Positions 45,501 through 57,500 of a DNA stretch of 64,000 bases are shown here, in pieces. The DNA is from Beroe forskalii (Eukaryota > Ctenophora > Nuda > Beroida > Beroidae). The notes under the pieces were generated by a model that searched no databases, had not been told where the DNA came from, and saw only the letters and a list, made by a program, of their open reading frames with translations. Each line of letters begins with the position of its first letter. Positions within the stretch are counted from its first letter, which is position 1. Made by a program: the position numbers and the translations under genes. The stretch lies in NCBI GenBank assembly GCA_011033025.1, contig WFMF01000146.1:310001-374000 (forward strand). Reading direction: 5' to 3'.

Positions 45501-48500
45501 GACTAAATAATAATTATCTACACGGGTCTGTTATCTATGACTTGGTTTGGCTCATTTCGAAAAGGCTTAAATTTTACGTTCTTGTATGCTAAGAACTAAT
45601 TATCATGAACTTGTATGAACTACCCGTCAAAAATAGTTGTACCGTCTAAGTATCCCGCTAGTTCCTCGGTGGATTTAAAGCCCATCGTACACTCTGGACT
45701 CAATTCCATGGTAAAATTCTATGGTAGACTCAATTCCATGGTAATATTCTATGGGAGACTCAATTCCACGTTAGACTCAATTCCATCGTAGACTCAATTC
45801 CACGTTAGAATCAATTCCATCGTAGAGCCAATTCCTTGGTTGACGGAATTCCATCGTAGACTCAATTCCACCGTAGACTCAATTCCACCGTAGACTCAAT
45901 TCCATCGTAGACTCGATTCTATCGTAGACTCAATTCCATCGTAGACTCGATTCTATCGTAGACTCAATTCCACGGTAAACTCTCATATTCCACCCCTATA
46001 TTATTTACCTGCTGCCCCCGCCGAAGGACCCGCTGAGACCATCCACCTTTACTACACCAAAGCTCTGGAGCTTGTGAAGGCTGGCACCCGGACAGCGGAA
46101 GCCATCAGAGCCACCGGACTGCCACGCTCCACGTTCTACAAGTGGAAACCCGTGGCGGAACTGAAGATTCTGGCGGGGGAGGACTTCAGGCAGTTCTGTG
46201 CGGGTTACTTTGAGCCTGCAGACCTGCTGCGGGTCTGCAGGGCTGCCATGATGGGGGACCCGTATGCGGGCAGAGCGCAAGCTATGAGGAGAAGCGGGGA
46301 ACTTTGTAGTGGAAAATGAGGAGGATAATGCATTCTTTGATCCGGGTTCATTCAGTTCCATGTTTCCATCCAGTTTTCAAATAAAAAGCAATGTATTACA
46401 GTTTATTTCAAACCGTTATTCGTGTTGTCAGGGGAATGGCTGGGAAACACGATTTTGAGATATGAGTTGGCTATGATGGCCGGGACATGTCCTAACATTT
46501 TTAGAGTGGATTTGGGCCCATGTCTCCCATATTACCCATGCCAATTTTGTGGTTTTGGGAGTTTTCTACGGGCTAACATGGCCAAATTATATCCAATTCA
46601 CTCCAGAATCAGTGTATTCGTAACCAAAATGGCCTCCAGCCACTTGGCCCGCGCTTTGCAATGTTACAATTTGGTCATTTTCAATCCAATGTTGATGAAA
46701 TAAAATGTATGCACCTCTTGATTGAAATGATCTGCACTTCGAGACGTTTGTAAAGCTAAGCTCTATCTCCTCTATTTCGTTTTTGAACCCCATTTTGCCC
46801 CGAGGCGAGGCCTTCGTGCCTTTTAACTTAAACCACTGCCAAAATGTTGGTACATGTCCAGGCCATCTTGTCTGACTCTTAAAGTCGTGTTTTGCAAGTT
46901 AACAGGCCCCAAACCCCCTGCGAATGAAAAGTACGCATCAGGTTTTTAGAGTTCACTGTCACGGTAAAGTCCACTGTTCATGTTGAATTCTGTCGTGGAA
47001 CGGGCGGGCTATTTTCTTCTAACCATTAGAAATAGAAACATCCGGGGTTAGAAAAGTGCTGAGACCTATAGGACCGGAGATAGTTCCCGTAACAGTCGAG
47101 TGGTTGTAAGCGGCATCACATTTCACATGAGCCGGGTTTGGGCAGAGTGACAAGGCTCACTGTATTCGAATACTTTCCCTTCGATAGCGACTCACTCTGT
47201 CCTTACGACGGCGCATTTTCATTCCATAACCCACAAATTTTAGGTCGATGGCACCATGAAATTTTCAGCTTAGTTTCATATTGGCGGCCGAAATTGCATA
47301 AATTTCGTTCGTAAGGTTTTTGCAAAAGTCGCAGTGAAACTGCAAAAAGCCTTGCATGAGCCATCCTAGGGTAGGTCAGCTTGCATAAGAACAAATTTTG
47401 GAAAATTTTGTCTGTCGAGTGTCATTTTCTGGCCATAACTCGAGTCTGGGCGTTTTAGAGTATTCTCTTAGCATTTGTAAAGATGTTATTAGTTCAAGTT
47501 TTTAAGTTAATAGTGATTGTTGTCTTTTTAAAATGATTACTAATTTCTGAAACTGCGTGTCTACTTATTGCTTCTTTACGTTGCTAAAACAACTAGCAAA
47601 ATTCACGTTTATTTGGAAACAAAGCAAAATGGGTAGGAATAGTGTTGTGCGCGGCTTACGCCGCGCGCTATTGTCATTAAAGCGGCAATTTTGCTTGTAT
47701 GATGTTCTTGTTCAAACAGAGCATGAAAACGGTAGTGGGCGGGTTCCATGATTGAAATGTCATGTCAATACTGAAGTCAGCCCAGTTTGATGCGTTGGGA
47801 AATACCTGAATTTGCACAGTCTACAGATTTCACTTCGCTAATAGATCCGTTAGTCAGTAGTTTTGGTCTAGGAAAGGAATCTACCGCAACAGGACATGAA
47901 ACACGAAATGTAAACGTTTGATGGTGCGATATGGGAATAGAAATATCACTATAAAAGTTTGGTTTCGCTTTCTCCGCGAAGAATCATGGAAGGGGAACCA
48001 GATGCTGGGGCCCAGGTTGAGTATTTTGACTTGGAGTGCATATGTTTTGGTAATTCAAACTTGGCATCTTTTTGAATGTGGAAATTATTAATATTGTGCT
48101 TCATTAAACCTGTCACTAAGAGAGTGACATAAGAACTTGGAATCGTTCCAATCACTTTCTGTGGTCTCTTTCATGTCTCATTGTGTGTAAACTCAGCAGT
48201 TTAATTTGGGCTTAAAAAAGTTCTCACTTTCTGCCGTGGTAGAAATACACGTGACTTCCTTTTCCTCTATAAAATGATGGCAGATATGCACTCTGTCAAG
48301 TCGCCGACTCGGCGCTGATCAGTGCCGATGACCGCTTATGATCGCCGATGGACCGTCGATCGGCGCCGATTTGCGCTGATCGGCGACGACCGAAACACCT
48401 GCTTAAGTTATACAAAACGGAGTTTCTCGATTTAAAATTGTAGTGTCCCAACATCGTACCGTTTGACAACCCCGAAATAACCCCGGTTGATGTAAACATT

Positions 48501-51500
48501 GGCAAATGGGGGTTTTCGAAGTGTTATGGGGATTAAACAAAGAGGCTAAACTGAATAAAAATCACTGTTCCTAAACTCATCTCAATTTTAGATCATTCTA
48601 CGCGTAATATTTTAAACTTGATATACTTTAAACTCTAAAACATATCTCTTCAGTGATTATTCCTGAAGTATCATTTTTGTCCGGAAAATACGCCCCTTTC
48701 TTGGTTGACTTTACCCAAGAGAATACGAAAGAAATCAAAACGAGGTTTAATTTTTCGCGGTTAACGTTTTTTCGGTGTTGCCCTCCACCGAATAAGGGAA
48801 ACAAGATGTAGGTACGATCTGCCAACTCTGAAACGGCCCATGATGAAGTTATCATAACAGAAATTTTGAAGTAATCCAGAGAGACTAGTAACCAAGTACC
48901 CTCAATCCTCATCACCACCCCTGAGTTGGCTCATTCCCACCCGTCCAATCCTGACTCCGTGTTTGTGTGTTGTTCAGGTTGCGGTTACTGCGGCAAGGTA
49001 TTTCGGGGGAACAGTCGGATGTCAAACCTGAAACGACACGTGTCCATCCACCTAGACAGCCGCCCCTTCCCTTGCCCGGCGTGTGATAACGCCTTCCGGC
49101 GCAAGGAACACCTCCAGAAACACATCCTCAACAAACACCCGCACCTAGCAGACTCCAAGGATGAGACTTTGTATGAGTAGAGGAGAGGAAATGAGAGGAG
49201 AGGAGAGGAGAGAAAAGGAGAGGAGGAGAAGAGGGGCAGAAACACATCCTCAACAAGCACCCGCACCTAGCAGACTGCAAGGATGAGACTTTGTATGAGT
49301 AGAGGAGAAGACTGACAGAGTATGTTCACTCTGTAGGAGAGGAGAAGTGTCGAGGCTGCAGAGTAGAGACAGCTCATCGAACACTGCAAGTGAACCTTTG
49401 AGTGTACCTTAGCCGCTGTGTGGAATATAATACCTGCTGTAATTAGTCTCCGTGCATAATAATCTGTTTGTGGAATATATTGATGGTAGAATATAGGAAA
49501 ATGATCAAAAACAATCAGAGGAATTTTCCTTTTTGCGTATTATATATTTGGCATGTAACGAAGTCTGGCATTTTTCGACCTATAGATTGAGACTTGAGAG
49601 AAAAAGGCCTCGTTGTATGAAAAATATTGAGCTAAATGCCTAGATGTTATTATGTTATACTCTTTTGAACCATTGTGTCGTATTTGTCATTTATTATGTG
49701 CGAGTGAACTAATAATTTTGAATAATTTCATCTCCTTGTCTTATTTTGAACTTATTTTTGAGGATGAGATTTCCAAGGATGGGATATACCAGAATTCCAG
49801 CTCTAATTGATAATCCTAATCACACTGTCTATAATACTTCAACTCACTTTTTTCTTAAAATCTTGAAACCCTATTTCACTGCGTTTCCTAATTCATGATA
49901 AATAATTTCGCCTCCCGTAAGATTCATCTGGGAGGAAACTCTATCACTGTCCGAAAATTGGGTGCGAGAAAATCTACCAGACAAAGAGAGGCCTCCACAA
50001 GGTATTATAACTGCACCCCTTTATTGCACCCCCTTCACTGCTCCACCTTCTCGTCATCAACTTCACTGCACCCTCCTAACTGCACCCCTTCACTGCACCC
50101 CTTCACTGAACCCCTTCACTGCAGCCCTTCACTGCACCACCTTCTCGTCATCAACTTCACTGCACCCCCTTCACTGCACTTCTTTCACTGCACTCCCTTC
50201 AAAGCACGCCTTCACTGCACCCCTTCACTGCACCCCTTCACTGCACTCCTTCACTACACCCCTTCACTGTACCCCCTTTACTGCATCCCCTTCATTGCAC
50301 CCTCTTCACTGCACCTCCTTCACTGCACTCCCTTCACTGCACCCCTTCACTGCACTATCTTCAGTCTTCACTGCCCCTTTCACTGCACCCCTTCACCACA
50401 CCCCTTTACTGCACCTCCTACACTGCACCCCTTCACTGCATCCCCTTCTCGTCATCCTCCTCACTGCACCCCCTTCAGTCTTCACTGCATCCCCTCTACT
50501 GCACCCTTCACTGCATCCCCTCTACTGCACCCCTTCACTGCACCCCTTCACTGCACCCCCTTCACTGCACCCCTCACTACAAATAGACCACCTCAGAGAT
50601 ATTTCCAGTGTACTTAAATTGGTAATGGCTTATGAGGGGGGGGGGTAACTCTGAGGGTGAAATAACAGGGGATAGTGTGTTGGGGGGTAGGATGTCGCGA
50701 GGTAGGAGCTGGTATATCCTGAAACTGCCACATTTCGCAGCACAGCGTGCTCCTGCATGGCACACCACAGCTGATAACGTGTAATGAGTGTGGGGCCACG
50801 TTCTGTGAATCTTCCCGTGAGTCTAGTATAGAGACTTCTCCCTCAATCTTGTGCATCTGATGGACTAACTGGCATATAGTGTGATGAAAATACTTCATTC
50901 TTTGGCATCTCGAATATATTTTCCTTCCCGCATGATTCATTAAAGTGTCACGGAGATCGCCATTTTCAGGATTAAAGCGCCACAAACGGGATGTCCATGA
51001 AACAAAGACAAAGAAATGTGATTACTGCGACAAAATGTTCACTAGAGGTGATTTCTACGCAACATAGTCCTTTCATTTTGATTGTCAGTTGAAACAAAAT
51101 GGCAAACAAGAAGACACGTCTGCAATATTGTTTAGGATAAGGATGTTATATGACCTCAGGGCATTTAAGGGCCACTGTTCTGAAATAAGGGTTGATATCT
51201 TTTGCCGATTGCCATGTAAAAATTAAACATAATTTATCCCCGCATACCACCTCTAGATGCTAACAGGCTGAGGCACCAAATGACACGTCACAACTCCCTG
51301 TCCCAACTCACTGACCAATTAAAATCATCTTCGTAGGATCGAGGTTTTGTGAGTATGTTTTATAGTATAAGAATGATTCTGGATGATCTAACGTTTCTTA
51401 GTGGTGGTTAAGTTTTAAATTGTGTTATGGTTTATAAGAATTTTTAGAAAATGACGCGAAAATGAATAAATTTGACTCGTGAAAATTCGGTTCACACAAA

Positions 51501-54500
51501 ATAACAAAGTGTTGAAATTTTTGACTTTCCTTATTCATATTGCACAGTGTCGCTTCTTTCATCGAGCCTCGTTACATTTATATCATAAAAGAAATTTATG
51601 CCGTTCGCACGTCGCAAGTCCCATTTGTGAACAATTTTACAGGCACAAAAGTGAACTCTATACACCATGTTGCCCCAGGTGTCCACTACTCCTGCAAGTT
51701 TTGTGATAAAATGCTGACTTCGTACGGAGGAATGAAGCATCACGAAGAGACAGTCCATCTGAACAGAGCGAGGTACCAATGCCACATGTGCGACATAACC
51801 TTCTCCACCAAATCACACAGGATTCGTCACGAGAAGATTTCCTGCAGGAACCGTCCGATGGAGTGAAATTAGTTAGACATTGTGAAAACCCTATGAATCT
51901 TGGAGTGAAGCTAAATCATGTCTCTTTGAAACTCTGCACTCTTTTTATGTCATGGATATCTTTATATGTTTATATCCACTGTGATTTAAGAGAAATTTAA
52001 TGTCCTATGGATAATTTAAATTGGTTGGTAACTGTATGTTGTTTATCGGGCACCTTATCCTATTTTTGCATATCTTTGTTTTCTTGAATAGTTATTAATT
52101 GATACCAATCTTTAAAACTGTTCATACGGTTTCATCAATATAAACATTTTAGCTATAAATTTGTGTTTAATTTGTGTGTTTAGAAAAATTTTGGATGCCA
52201 AATTTCAATTTTGAGGACTTACTCTAAACACAATGAATCAAATCACCGGCTTTCAATCACGAGCTTTCTTACATCATATGCTATATTAAAGCTCATGCTG
52301 ACGTTGCCATCAACCCACAGGAGGCCTGTATTCCTGTCAGTACTGTAGCAAAGTTCTGACTACTGCCACGGGCATCAGACAGCATGAACAGATCGTTCAC
52401 ATGAAGAAAGCTAGGTACAAGTGTCGACAGTGTGACAGTACTTTCTCTTACATGTCCAACCGGAGATACCACGAGAAAACGTACTGCAAAAACCGTCCTT
52501 CATTGCTGGAAAGGATGTGATGTATTGAAAAAACGTACTGCAAAAACCGTCCTTCCTTGCTGGAAAGGATGTGATGTATTGATGAGAAGACGCACTGCAA
52601 AAACTTTCCTTGGTGGAAAGGATGTGATATATCGACTTATTGACGAGAAAATGTACAGCAAATACCGTCCTTCATTGCTGGAATGCTGGATGTGATGTAT
52701 TGAGAAGGATTTGATGCATTGATACTATGCTGTTAAACCCGTCCTGATTGCTCATATTCCTGGTGCTCATTTAATGGGTGTGGTATCTTGAATTTGTGAT
52801 TATGGAGTTTTCCAGATACTACTTAGAATACTTATTAATTAGGGAAATGGGTATAGATAGTTGGGCATTAAATATCTTACAGCATCATATTTTATTATGC
52901 TTATTTATCTTCATTCATTTTATTCAATGATAGACTTAGGGAACCCTTAGAGGTGACCTATATAAAATGTGTGGTATATAAAAGATGGTTCAATGACCAA
53001 AATTTCGATTTTTAAAGAACTGCATTTGGCACCATTTGCAATGCTATATCACGTACCATATCTAAAAATCATCCAAGCAATCAATTTTTGGTAATTTACA
53101 GTAGCGTATTTAGTCGGGTGTGCTCTTTTTTCAAATCTTCTGAAGAACTATCAATTCCCGGTAAATCTCAGCTGATTTTGAATATACCAGGCTTTTTGAA
53201 AATGAAGGCAGAGGCCTTTTTTGTTTCCTGATGTCTTTTAACGTGATCTGTGAGCTAGTACTTTTTGTGTTCAGTTTTTCTGTGCTAGTGTTCTAAGTCG
53301 TCTAGTTTATTGATCACCTTCAGTGTGCTTGTAGGCAATTAAGTATAATATATTAATATAAATTCGCTTGTTAGCATTGTATAATAAAAAAATCCGAGTT
53401 CAGATTGAAAATGACATAAAGAACTTGTCGAAATAAATGACAGCGTTTTACTTGAGGATTATGATGTCATATTTACTTATTTACATCCACTTCATATTGG
53501 TTTACTCACTCCAATAAAGTAGCCAACAACTTAATACATTAATACCTGTGTGTTGCAGGTGGTAAGATTTCCTGCAAGTTCTGTACCAAGGTCCTCACAA
53601 CGACACAAGGTATCAAACATCACGAAGAAACAGTTCATTTAAAGAGAGCCAGATTTCAGTGTCGGATGTGTGACAATACTTTCTCTTCTCTCTCCAATAG
53701 AAGTTGCCATGAAAAAGCATTTTGTAAGAATCGTTTCAATGCACCCAAAAACTGGTAGTACTGGTCTTAGATCTGAACCAGAAACAAAGAACCTACCAAC
53801 TTCAACCTATCGAAACCCAGAGGCTGTCAGGCCCCTTATTAAGTTATTAGTTCTACTTTGCTGCTCAGATACCATCCAGTCCATCCACCATCAATCAAAT
53901 TATGCCTATTTTAATTGTGGAAAAATCATTTATGTATCAATAATATTGACAGATATTGGAATGAGAATACATATTATCAAAAAATATCTTTCAGTACTGT
54001 GTAAGATAATTTTTTTTATAATGAGGACAGTTCAAAACATAATACTGTTGAGCAAGGACTTTAGAAAATTGATGAAAATTAGAAAGCTCACTTTTTCATT
54101 GTTCATAAATTTTCTCTCGGAATTACTGAATAAGATAAATTTTGTCATGTTTTTTGATGAAAAAATGAATTTCAAAAACAGGACTTTTATTGCAATACCG
54201 GCCAATACCTTCCTCTGAAGTTTCATACCATTTCAATTTTAATACTGCAAAATATGTTATCAATGTAAATTGTCTGCAGGATTTTGTGAAATTTGTGGCC
54301 TACAAGGATTTTCCTCTCTGTATGCACTGAAACTCCACAAGGAGTCTTCCCACCCAGGTGGAGAGATAACATGCAAGCACTGTGGACTGTATTTCAAAAA
54401 CAAGTCATGGCTAAGACGGCACATGGCAGAAGTTCACCTCAAACCTCGTCCCCATCATTGTTCATTATGTAGCATGAGATTCAAGAGAAAGGAACACTTG

Positions 54501-57500
54501 AAGAATCATTTCCGCACAAAGCACAAGGATAAAGATACTATGCTATCAGAGATTTTGTCTTTGAAATAAGTGACTTTTGAATTTGATATGTCTATTAGCA
54601 ATCCTGTAGTTGCACTTAAATCTTATCATTTAATGTACATATTATATCTATTTATGTAATGTCGAATTACTCAGAGCTGTCGACCTTATGTGAGCAGCTG
54701 ATTATTCTTTTAATTATTTAACTTATTGTATAACTTGTGCTCTTCAAGTTTTATCGATCAATCCATTAGAAATTACTAAAAATTAGGAAATTTCTTGTAG
54801 CCTAAACACTAAACAGTACAGTTAGTTAACTGAAATTTCTCGTATCATGATCATGTGGTGACTAGTTTTTTTCAGAGTTGGCTAAGATGGCAAAGACATC
54901 CTTAAATAAGGTCCATAGGCCTCAGAGCAAAAATCACATCCAAATTTTGGATGTGATCCAATGGTTCAAATTTGGATTTTTGATCCAAATTTTTGCTCCA
55001 AGGCCTCACATGGCCACTTTCGGGCCTATGGACTCAAAACCACTGTCAAAATGTTAGTAAATGTGTCCTGGTCATATTGACCAACTCATATCCCAAAATC
55101 GTGAAATTCCAAAAAGTTTTTTGGGACTAAATTGGCATACTTTCTGAAACCAAGGCCATGACTCAGCTCAGTGTAATACTCCCTTTCAGTTTCAGCAGAC
55201 GGCAGGAAATGTCTAATTTGTGGGAAAGAGTTCTCCTTCTCAAAAAGTGTCCGGGAGCACATAATCTCAGTGCATATGAAGCAGCGGCCTTTTATTTGCA
55301 AGTACTGTCACAAGACCTTTGGCACCCAGCCAGCATGTAACCGACATGAGAACCACCATTGCTCCAGAAACCCCAGTAAAGGGAGAATACCAAAACCCTC
55401 AAGTTATCCACTCTGGGACACGAATAATTCATGATTTTATTTGCAGATAGACTTAAAACAACCAAATGAAAAACTTGATAAATTAGTATGATGAATATAA
55501 TCATAAAACTCTTGGCTGCTCCTGCCATTACCTCATTTCTAAATTTCCCAAAAATTGGTGAAAAAGTTTTGATTTGAATCTATAGGAACTGTAGCCATTT
55601 TTTGACAATTCAAGTGATCAAATTTTGGTCAATTCAATTCAAGCTGCAAATATATAAGTTACCTAGGTACTTTATTTTCACATTAATCTTATTGACCCTC
55701 ATTCAACCATCCCTTCAGGATTAAAATCGACTTTGGAGTTTTTGTCCTAAGAGCTAATTAAAAACGTTTAAAGTGGCCATGAGGCATCTTATTTAGACTA
55801 AATGAAATTTGTATTAGAGTTAATAAGCTTATTATACAGTTTTTGATTAACTTAATGTCTCAGTATAGCACAGATTATGACTTAAATCATGAGACCAAAT
55901 CCAGATTTTGAGCATTATAAAGGAGTTTTAGTGTTTAGGTATTTCAGAATATTAATGTCCAAAGAACCAGTTTTTGTGGTTCAAAAATGATTTGATTTTT
56001 GTCCATAGTGCCAGTTAAAAAGTTAAAAGAAGGCCAGTTAAAATCTAAAATGGTACCATTGCATATTAATTTTTATCTGTGATATGAACTATAAATCAAT
56101 ATCCAATAAGTTGAGAATGCACTATTTAGACTTCCCTCATTGCACTTTCCCATCACCGTCATTGCATTCTATTCAATTTCAGATCGGATGTGTCCCATCT
56201 GTTTCAAGATCTTTGCAGAAAAGAAGTACATCAAAGTTCACATAAACACTGTTCACCATAAACTTCGAACCAGCAGGTGCAGAAGGTGTGGTAAAGCTTT
56301 CAGGCAGAATAGCTCAAGATTAAGGCATGAACGGATGAATCGTTGTAAAATGTCTATTTATGATGGCTTTTAACACAGGATTAATTCTGGGCAATTCTTT
56401 GGATAGTTCCCTGTACTTGCTTACTAATACTTTATGTTTAATCTTAGATATCTAGTGAATAGGGTGTGGCACATGTCCTGTAAGAGTGTATGACCCATCT
56501 TAAGATTTTAGTTTATGGAGCAGGAGAATGACAGTCACTGAACAATATTTAACTTACATTATTAAGTGAATTTTATCAACAGTTTAAGTTAAAACAGTTT
56601 GATGTTTGATGAGATTTTTCGATTTTAATTTCATTGACCCTTGAAAACCAGATTATAGTTTTCCGTGGAAGTAACATAAGCCATTGTTCTACAGGTTCTG
56701 CTGGTTTTATAAGTTTATCAAAATTTCTTATTTTATTATCATGATAATGTGGAATGTTATGTGTTCCCAAAAGATCTGCTCTGAAACTCACTGAGCCAGA
56801 AATTAGGAGCAAATTTTAACTACGCTTCAAGGATGAAACTTGTTGTATAAGAACTCAAGTGAGGGGGTGTGGGTTTGGGCTTTCATTACATTAATTAAAA
56901 CGAGGGGTGTTGAAAATGACCAAAAATTGATAACATAATATTTGAACGATCTCTAATGTGTAAACAGGCAATTTGCTCATTTTCGTGTAAGGACTAAGGT
57001 AATGTGTGCTTATTACATACAGGGGGTGTCTTGTGAACACCATTCGACTACTATAGAGGCTCAAACTCACTGCAGAAATATGATTTAGAGCACTCAGCTC
57101 AACTTCCCTATGCCTCAATCTACACAAATGCATTATGCATCATGGGACATATTCAACTTTGAGGCATTTTGAGCATAATATGTTACAAATTTCATGTGAC
57201 TAAAGCAGCTGATCATAAATGAGGCTCAGATTCTCACAAGGGTAAATATCCCTTTTTGGACGAAATTCCTGTCATAGCACCATTTCATGTCATTCAGTCT
57301 AATCAAATCATTCTATACTTCCTTCTCTACTTCAGACCGATCTGCAGACCGAGAGTTTTACTGTTCAGTATGCAGCAGGACGTTCAGAACATCATCCAAT
57401 GCTAAAATACATTTCAATGAAGTGCACCTGGGGATAAAGCCATACAAGTGCCCAAAGTGCTCGAAATCATTCAGCAGACAATCTAACCTCAACAGACATT

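Larger units (their letters stand above)
43690..46026. other. Spacer between terminal exons 2 and 3
   Basis: It contains possible poly(A) signals (AATAAA near 44513 and 44542), a palindromic element near 44105-44365 and a minisatellite at 45705-45980. No further exon was found. Confidence 0.5.

Noticed and set aside
49895-50648. Two overlapping frames of about 230-240 codons rich in H, C, T and P
   Set aside because: They are produced by the CACTGCACCCC minisatellite, which lacks stops in several frames at once.
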